This document shows, piece by piece, positions 48,508-53,237 of a stretch of DNA of 53,237 nucleotides. Position 1 is the first letter of the stretch; the number at the start of each line of letters is the position of its first letter. The translations under genes and the position numbers were made by a program. Below the pieces are notes generated by a model, which worked only from the letters and a program-made list of their open reading frames with translations, was not told the DNA's origin and did not search any database. Location of the stretch: the NCBI RefSeq assembly GCF_000381025.1, contig NZ_KB905832.1, forward strand, positions 1 through 53,237, written 5' to 3'. Source of the DNA: Streptomyces sulphureus DSM 40104 (GTDB lineage Bacteria > Actinomycetota > Actinomycetes > Streptomycetales > Streptomycetaceae).

Positions 48508-49569
48508 GTGGCCAAGGTGACGCGGGACGACGTGGCAAGGCTGGCGGGGACCTCGACCGCGGTCGTCAGCTATGTGATCAATGACGGTCCGAGGCCCGTC
48601 GCGCCGGCCACGAAGGAGCGCGTCCTCGCGGCCATCCAGGAGCTGGGGTACCGGCCCGACCGGGTCGCGCAGGCGATGGCCTCGCGCCGGACGGATCTGA
48701 TCGGCCTGGTCGTGCCGGACGCCCGTCAGCCCTTCTTCGCCGAGATGGCACACGCCGTCGAACAGGCCGCGGCCGAGCGCGGAAAGATGGTCCTCGTCGG
48801 CAACTCCGACTACCTCGACGGCCGCGAGGTGCACTACCTCCGCGCCTTCCTCGGGATGCGCGTCTCCGGGCTGATCCTCATCAGCCAGGGGCCGAGCGAG
48901 CGCGCCGCCACCGAGATCGACGCCTGGGACGCCCGCGTCGTCCTCCTCCACCGCCGTCCCGAGGCGATCGACGACGTCGCCGTCGTCCTCGACGACACCG
49001 GCGGCGCCCAACTCGCCACCCGTCACCTGCTGGAGCACGGCCACGAGTACGTCGCCTGCCTCGGGGGCGTCGATTCGACGCCCCCGCAGGGCGACCCGGT
49101 CACCGATCACGTCGAGGGGTGGCAGCGCGCGATGGCCGAGGCGGGACGCTCCACCGAGGGCCGGCTCTTCCAGGCCCCGTACAACCGCTACGACACCTAC
49201 CTCCTCGCGCTCGAACTGCTCGCCGGCGAGGACCGCCCGACGGCGCTCTTCTGCTCCACCGACGACCAGGCGATCGGCGTCCTCCGTGCCGCGCGGGAGC
49301 TGGGCCTCGAGGTGCCGCAGGACCTCGCCGTGATCGGCTTCGACAACGTGAAGGAGGCGGCGCTCACCGATCCGCCGCTCACCACCGTCGGCTCCCACCG
49401 CGAGGCGATGGCGAAGGCCGCCGTCGACCTCGTCCTCGACGACTCGTTGCGCGTGCCCGGCGCCCGAGGGGGCGGCATCACGGGCAAGGGGCGGGTGCGC
49501 CAGTTCCCCTCGGGGCTCGTGGTGCGCAGGTCGTGCGGGTGCCCGACGCCGAGCGGCGGGCCGCGGTAG
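48508..49569 (+). CDS. LacI-family transcriptional regulator
   Basis: 353 aa. N-terminal LacI helix-turn-helix and hinge (TRDDVARLAGTSTAVVSYVI, then ATKERVLAAIQELGYRPD), followed by a periplasmic-binding-like sensor domain (LIGLVVPDARQPFFAEMAHA). The C-terminus ends with a Cys-containing RRSCGCPTP. No sugar operon is adjacent, so the ligand is unknown. It starts 24 bp after glnR, probably from its own leaderless promoter. Confidence 0.92.
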   Translation: MAKVTRDDVARLAGTSTAVVSYVINDGPRPVAPATKERVLAAIQELGYRPDRVAQAMASRRTDLIGLVVPDARQPFFAEMAHAVEQAAAERGKMVLVGNSDYLDGREVHYLRAFLGMRVSGLILISQGPSERAATEIDAWDARVVLLHRRPEAIDDVAVVLDDTGGAQLATRHLLEHGHEYVACLGGVDSTPPQGDPVTDHVEGWQRAMAEAGRSTEGRLFQAPYNRYDTYLLALELLAGEDRPTALFCSTDDQAIGVLRAARELGLEVPQDLAVIGFDNVKEAALTDPPLTTVGSHREAMAKAAVDLVLDDSLRVPGARGGGITGKGRVRQFPSGLVVRRSCGCPTPSGGPR

Positions 49570-49680
49570 GCGCGCCGAGCCTGGGCCGTCCCGGGGAGCT
49601 CCGGCCGGGCGGCGGAGTACTTCGCGGTTTTTCAGGGCGTCTTCAGCGGGTTCTCATGGTCGCGCCGCAGGCTCGGTCGT

Positions 49681-50691
49681 ATGAGTGCACACGAGTCCGG
49701 ACACCAGACCCGCCAGCAGCCCCCGTTCGACGAGCAGTCCCCGACCGCGCCGTTCCCGTCGGCAGGTGGTGACGCGGAGCCGCCGCCCGGATACGCACCC
49801 TTCGAGGGGGCGGCGCACGCCCGGCGCACGAGGCGCCGTCCGATCGCGCTCCTCGCCGCCGTCGCCGTCGGTGCGGCGATGGTCGGTGGGGGAGCAGCCG
49901 TCGGGCTGCAACAGTTCGTCGGCGACGGCGGGTCTTCGGCTGCGGCTCCCGTGGCCTCGGGGGACAACGCCTCGTCCGTCGGCGGCGTCTCCGAGGTGGC
50001 GGAGTCGGTGCGGTCGGGGGTGGTGGAGATCAAGGCCTCCGGCTCCGGGGGGCAGTCCACCGGCTCGGGGGTGGTGATCAGCGAGGGCGGCGAGATGCTT
50101 ACCAACAACCACGTCGTTTCCGGTACCGACCAGGTGCGGGTCACCTTCGAGGGCGGCCGGACCGAGACGGCCAAGGTCGTCGGCACCGACGCCGACCACG
50201 ATCTCGCCCTCCTCGAAGCGGAGGGTGACGGCGACTACGAGCCCGTCGAACTCGGCGACTCGGACGCGCTCGGCGTCGGCGACCAGGTCGTCGCGATCGG
50301 CTCGCCCGAGGGCCTCTCGGGGACCGTGACCAGCGGCATCGTCTCGGCCAAGGACCGCGAGGTGACGGTCCCGAAGGGCTCGGAGGGGGAGCAGAGCGGG
50401 CAGGAGCACTGGCCGTTCGAGTTCGGCGGCGGCGAGTACAACGGCGGCGTCGACGGCTCGACGACGACGTACAAGGCGATCCAGACGGACGCCTCGCTCA
50501 ACCCCGGCAACTCCGGCGGGGCGCTCGTCGACATGTCGGGGAAGGTCGTCGGCATCAACTCGGCGATGTACGCGGCCGGTTCGTCGTCCGGGCAGTCCGC
50601 GGGCACCTCGTCGGGGAGCGTCGGGCTCGGGTTCGCGATCCCGGTCGACGACGTCGAGAAGCTCCTCGGCGACCTGCGCGGCCAGGGGTGA
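49681..50691 (+). CDS. membrane-anchored HtrA/DegP-like serine protease
   Basis: 336 aa. A ~55-residue cytosolic Pro/Gly-rich tail, one membrane helix (about 56-78) and an external trypsin-like domain with His (TNNHVVSG), Asp (DHDLALLE) and Ser (NPGNSGGAL). It ends without a PDZ domain, unlike most HtrA proteins. It is directly followed by a two-component system, an arrangement recalling mycobacterial pepD-mprAB, so it is likely an envelope-stress protease under that system. Confidence 0.9.
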   Translation: MSAHESGHQTRQQPPFDEQSPTAPFPSAGGDAEPPPGYAPFEGAAHARRTRRRPIALLAAVAVGAAMVGGGAAVGLQQFVGDGGSSAAAPVASGDNASSVGGVSEVAESVRSGVVEIKASGSGGQSTGSGVVISEGGEMLTNNHVVSGTDQVRVTFEGGRTETAKVVGTDADHDLALLEAEGDGDYEPVELGDSDALGVGDQVVAIGSPEGLSGTVTSGIVSAKDREVTVPKGSEGEQSGQEHWPFEFGGGEYNGGVDGSTTTYKAIQTDASLNPGNSGGALVDMSGKVVGINSAMYAAGSSSGQSAGTSSGSVGLGFAIPVDDVEKLLGDLRGQG

Positions 50692-50726
50692 GTCAACCGC
50701 TGCTGCCGCGGTGGGAGGCTGTCCCC

Positions 50727-51479
50727 ATGGCAGCCGCGAAGATTCTCATCGTCGACGACGAGCCGGCGGTGCGCGAAGCCCTGCGCCGGAGCCTGGAGTT
50801 CGAGGGGTACCGCACGGAGACGGCAGCCGACGGTCACGAGGCGCTCCAGCGCATGGGTATCGAGGAGCCGCCGGCGCGGTCTGCCAGGGCCGACCGCGCC
50901 GACCTCCCCGACCTCGTCGTCCTCGACGTGCTGATGCCGCTGATGGACGGCCTCACCGCCGCGCGCCGTCTGCGGGGCGCCGGCGAGCGGGTGCCGGTGC
51001 TGATGCTGACGGCCCGTGACACCGTCGGCGACCGGGTCACCGGTCTCGACGCGGGCGCAGACGACTATCTCGTCAAGCCCTTCGAGCTCGACGAACTCCT
51101 CGCGCGTGTCCGTGCGTTGCTCCGTCGGCGCTCCTACGCGGAGGAACAGGCGGCGGCGGGCGCGGCCGCGCCCGAGACCCTCTCCTTCGGGGGGCTGCGG
51201 ATGGACCTCGGGACGCGCGAGGTCACCCGGGACGGCCGCCCCGTCGAGCTGACGCGCACGGAGTTCACCCTGCTGGAGATGTTCCTGTCCCACCCGAGGC
51301 AGGTCCTGACGCGGGAACAGATCCTGCAGGCCGTCTGGGGGTTCGACTTCGAGCCGGCCTCCAACTCCCTCGACGTGTACGTGATGTATCTGCGCCGCAA
51401 GACGGAGGCCGGGGGCGAACCGCGGCTCGTGCACACCGTGCGCGGGGTGGGGTACGTGCTGCGCGAGGGGCTCGGGTGA
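50727..51479 (+). CDS. OmpR-family response regulator
   Basis: 250 aa from ATG 50727, with GGGAGG upstream. Receiver with the acidic pair (IVDDEP), phosphoacceptor Asp67 (VVLDVLMP), Thr in MLTARD and Lys in LVKPFE. A loop of about 15 residues (RSARADRADLPD) before the phosphoacceptor strand is longer than usual. The winged helix (VELTRTEFTLLEMFLSHPRQ) follows. It overlaps the kinase start as GTGA and most resembles MprA/CseB-type envelope regulators. Confidence 0.93.
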   Translation: MAAAKILIVDDEPAVREALRRSLEFEGYRTETAADGHEALQRMGIEEPPARSARADRADLPDLVVLDVLMPLMDGLTAARRLRGAGERVPVLMLTARDTVGDRVTGLDAGADDYLVKPFELDELLARVRALLRRRSYAEEQAAAGAAAPETLSFGGLRMDLGTREVTRDGRPVELTRTEFTLLEMFLSHPRQVLTREQILQAVWGFDFEPASNSLDVYVMYLRRKTEAGGEPRLVHTVRGVGYVLREGLG

Positions 51480-53035
51480 GCGACGGCGAGCGCGGGGAGG
51501 GTGCGCCTCCGTCGGCGCCCGACGGCTCGGGCGCCCCGGGGGCCGAGGACGACCGCTGCGGTGCCGGGCCCGACGAGCCGGAATCCGGTCCGGCGCCGGC
51601 CGGTTCGGGCGCGCTGCGGCGCGCGCTCCGGTGGGTGCCACTCGGGAGGGGGCGCCCGCTCCGCGCGCGGCTTGCGACGCTTGCGGCGCTCACTGTGGCG
51701 CTCGCCGTCGCCGCGTCCGCCGCCGCCTGCTGGTTCCTCGTACGGGCGCAGCTCGTCAACTCCCTCGATGATTCGCTGCGTACGACGGCCGTCTCCCCCC
51801 AGACCGTCATCGACCAGGTGCGCTCCGGGCAGTGCACGCCGCCGGACACCAAGGCGCCGAACCCCTTCGGCGCGACCGTGCAGGCCGTCGACGAGGCGGG
51901 GAACAGTTGCGTCCTCGTCGGCGAGGAGCTCGACGTCACCCAGGACGACACCGACGTCGCACGGCGCCAGTCGCACGAATCCCTCCACGACGCGCAGAGC
52001 GGCGACGGCGCCGACTACCGCGTCCACACGACGCCCGTGCCCGGCACCAGCCTCGCCGTCTCGCTCGCCCGGCCCCTCACCGAGACGGACGAGTCGCTCA
52101 ACCGGCTGGCGCTCTTCCTCGCCGCGGTGGGGGGCGCCGGGGTGCTCGCCGCCGCGGGTGCGGGCGTTGTGCTGGCGCGCGCGGGGCTGCGACCCGTCGA
52201 CCGGCTCACCGGCGCCGTCGAGCTCGTGGCGAGGACGGAGGACCTCACCGTCCGCATCCCCGTGGAGGGGGACGACGAGGTCGCACGGCTCTCCCGTTCG
52301 TTCAACTCGATGACGGAGGCACTCGCCTCCTCGCGCGAACTCCAGCGCCAGCTCATCGCCGACGCCGGCCACGAGCTGCGCACGCCGCTCACCTCCCTGC
52401 GCACCAACATCGAACTCCTCGCCCGGAGCGAGGAGACGGGGCGCCCGCTGCGTCCCGACGACCGCAGGGAGCTCCTCGCCTCGCTCACGGCGCAGATGAC
52501 GGAGCTCAACACGCTCATCGGGGATCTCCGCGAACTCGCAGCGCCCTCCCCCGAGCAGGCGGCGCGGACCGGTGTGGTGGCGCTCCACGAGGCCGTCGAA
52601 CGCGCCGTGGAGAGGGTGCGGCTGCGTGCGGCTTCGGTGGAGGTCGTCGCACGGTGGCAGCCGTGGTACGTGCGGGCGGAGCCGGCGGGGATCGAACGGT
52701 CGGTGGTCAATCTGCTCGACAACGCGATCAAGTTCAGTCCGGAAGAAGGCACGGTGGAGGTCTCGCTCGACGAGGGCGTCCTGGTCGTGCGCGACCACGG
52801 GCCCGGGGTTGCCGAGGAGGAACTCCCTTACGTCTTCGACCGGTTCTGGCGTTCTCCGTCCGCGCGGAGCATGCCCGGGTCGGGGCTCGGGCTCTCGATC
52901 GTGCAGCGGGCGGTGGAGCAGGCGGGGGGCGAGGTGCGGCTGAGGGCGGCCCCGGGCGGGGGCACGGAGGCCGTCGTCCGGTTGCCGGGGGCGCCGATTC
53001 CGCCGCCGGGGTGGACGGGTGCCGGGGAACCGTGA
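51476..53035 (+). CDS. sensor histidine kinase partner of the response regulator
   Basis: 519 aa. A Gly/Pro-rich cytosolic start, TM1 (about 66-89), an external sensor loop of ~120 residues with two Cys (QC at 120, NSC at 145), TM2 (about 210-234), a HAMP domain (235-287), HisKA with phospho-His299 (DAGHELRTPLTSLRTN) and an HATPase (LLDNAIKFSP, RDHGPGV, GSGLGLSIV). All catalytic boxes are intact. GTG 51476 overlaps the regulator stop. Confidence 0.94.
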   Translation: MSDGERGEGAPPSAPDGSGAPGAEDDRCGAGPDEPESGPAPAGSGALRRALRWVPLGRGRPLRARLATLAALTVALAVAASAAACWFLVRAQLVNSLDDSLRTTAVSPQTVIDQVRSGQCTPPDTKAPNPFGATVQAVDEAGNSCVLVGEELDVTQDDTDVARRQSHESLHDAQSGDGADYRVHTTPVPGTSLAVSLARPLTETDESLNRLALFLAAVGGAGVLAAAGAGVVLARAGLRPVDRLTGAVELVARTEDLTVRIPVEGDDEVARLSRSFNSMTEALASSRELQRQLIADAGHELRTPLTSLRTNIELLARSEETGRPLRPDDRRELLASLTAQMTELNTLIGDLRELAAPSPEQAARTGVVALHEAVERAVERVRLRAASVEVVARWQPWYVRAEPAGIERSVVNLLDNAIKFSPEEGTVEVSLDEGVLVVRDHGPGVAEEELPYVFDRFWRSPSARSMPGSGLGLSIVQRAVEQAGGEVRLRAAPGGGTEAVVRLPGAPIPPPGWTGAGEP

Positions 53036-53060
53036 CCGGCACGCCGGCGCGGGAGTTGTG

Positions 53061-53162
53061 TCGGGGCTCGGGGCTCGGGGCTCGGGGCTCGGGGCTCGGG
53101 GCTCGGGGCTCGGGGCTCGGGGCTCGGGGCTCGGGGCTCGGGGCTCGGGGCTCGGGGCTCGG
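53061..53162 (+). repeat. 7-bp tandem repeat, about 14.6 copies
   Basis: The unit TCGGGGC is repeated without error 14 times and then four bases more, starting 26 bp after the kinase stop. Three units make 21 bp, so each reading frame yields a regular heptapeptide, but no real gene spans it. Such runs are prone to slippage. Confidence 0.95.
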
Positions 53163-53209
53163 CGGCGTGGACGTCCGGGCTCCGGGGGTGCGGCGGTAGG
53201 CTCGCGGTC

Positions 53210-53237
53210 ATGGCCAGCCATCCACTCGCTGTTCCTG
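53210..53237 (+). CDS. start of a gene running off the window (partial)
   Basis: ATG at 53210 opens a frame reading MASHPLAVP up to the window edge, in the direction of the preceding genes. Only nine residues are visible, so no family can be named and the start itself is uncertain; TAGGCT at 53197-53202 could be a -10 for a near-leaderless start. Confidence 0.35.

Noticed and set aside
52828..53221. Minus-strand frames with a repeated RAPSPEP heptapeptide
   Set aside because: Translation artefact of the 7-bp tandem repeat (three units make 21 bp); it runs antisense to the kinase gene.
1..53237. tRNA genes, prophage integrase, att sites
   Set aside because: I looked for GTTCGAATC-type T-loops, integrase motifs and tRNA-end duplications and saw none that were convincing; a tRNAscan run would settle it.

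Overview
The window is high-GC actinobacterial chromosome, almost certainly Streptomyces or a close relative. The signs are very high G/C in third codon positions, many GTG starts, the 5S rRNA sequence, and a string of Streptomyces core genes (csoR, pit-pst, glnR, nur, rsiG, a cmd-like cluster, DUF574 methyltransferase). All functional calls come from reading the translations; no search was run.

Layout. (1) 1-350: 3' end of a 23S rRNA, a 5S rRNA and the rrn terminator. (2) 489-10118: a type IV secretion-like cluster, mostly on the minus strand. It holds a VirD4/TraG-like protein, a VirB4-like ATPase, an SCO6880-family protein, a polytopic TrbL/VirB6-like protein, a VirB8/TcpC-like protein, a pilin-sized membrane protein and a plus-strand SLT + NlpC/P60 wall hydrolase. 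An LtrA-like gene is embedded in it. No relaxase is present. It matches what I recall of the S. coelicolor cmdABCDEF differentiation cluster. (3) 10334-12423: PAP2 phosphatase, a lipoprotein and a small protein. (4) 12446-19018: csoR with a clear operator, DUF47-pit phosphate uptake, and pstSCAB behind a phased PHO box. (5) 19435-23818: NlpC/P60 peptidase, receiver-SpoIIE phosphatase, and a DUF2516 / HbhA-like / XRE trio that parallels mycobacterial Rv0476-Rv0475-Rv0474. (6) 24044-27196: an accessory metal island with a CmtR-like Cd/Pb sensor, a CDF transporter, an ACR3-like permease, a decayed second cmtR and a Phd/RelE toxin-antitoxin pair. (7) 27414-36382: small-metabolite and regulatory genes, including a MerR-PP2C fusion and a HAD protein without its catalytic Asp. 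(8) 36453-42198: RsiG (anti-WhiG, c-di-GMP motifs intact), dtd, ygfZ-like, nur, nitrobindin-like, a 33-aa membrane microprotein, DsrE, and a sseC-sulfurtransferase operon preceded by a Cys-containing leader peptide. (9) 42406-44246: an IS110-family element directly beside a six-repeat type I-E CRISPR array with no cas genes in view. (10) 44440-53237: LmeA-like protein, MoaD-like protein, hydrolase, glnR, a LacI regulator, an HtrA-like protease with a two-component system, and a 7-bp tandem repeat before the start of a gene that runs off the window.

How the parts work together. Phosphate supply (Pit, PhoP-controlled Pst), nitrogen control (GlnR), metal sensing (CsoR, Nur, CmtR) and developmental control (RsiG, the cmd-like apparatus, the SpoIIE phosphatase) sit side by side, as expected of a Streptomyces core. 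The metal/TA island and the CRISPR-IS110 block are the accessory insertions. From memory of S. coelicolor order, csoR-to-pstS runs forward while nur-to-glnR runs backward, which suggests an inversion with a breakpoint in the middle of the window.
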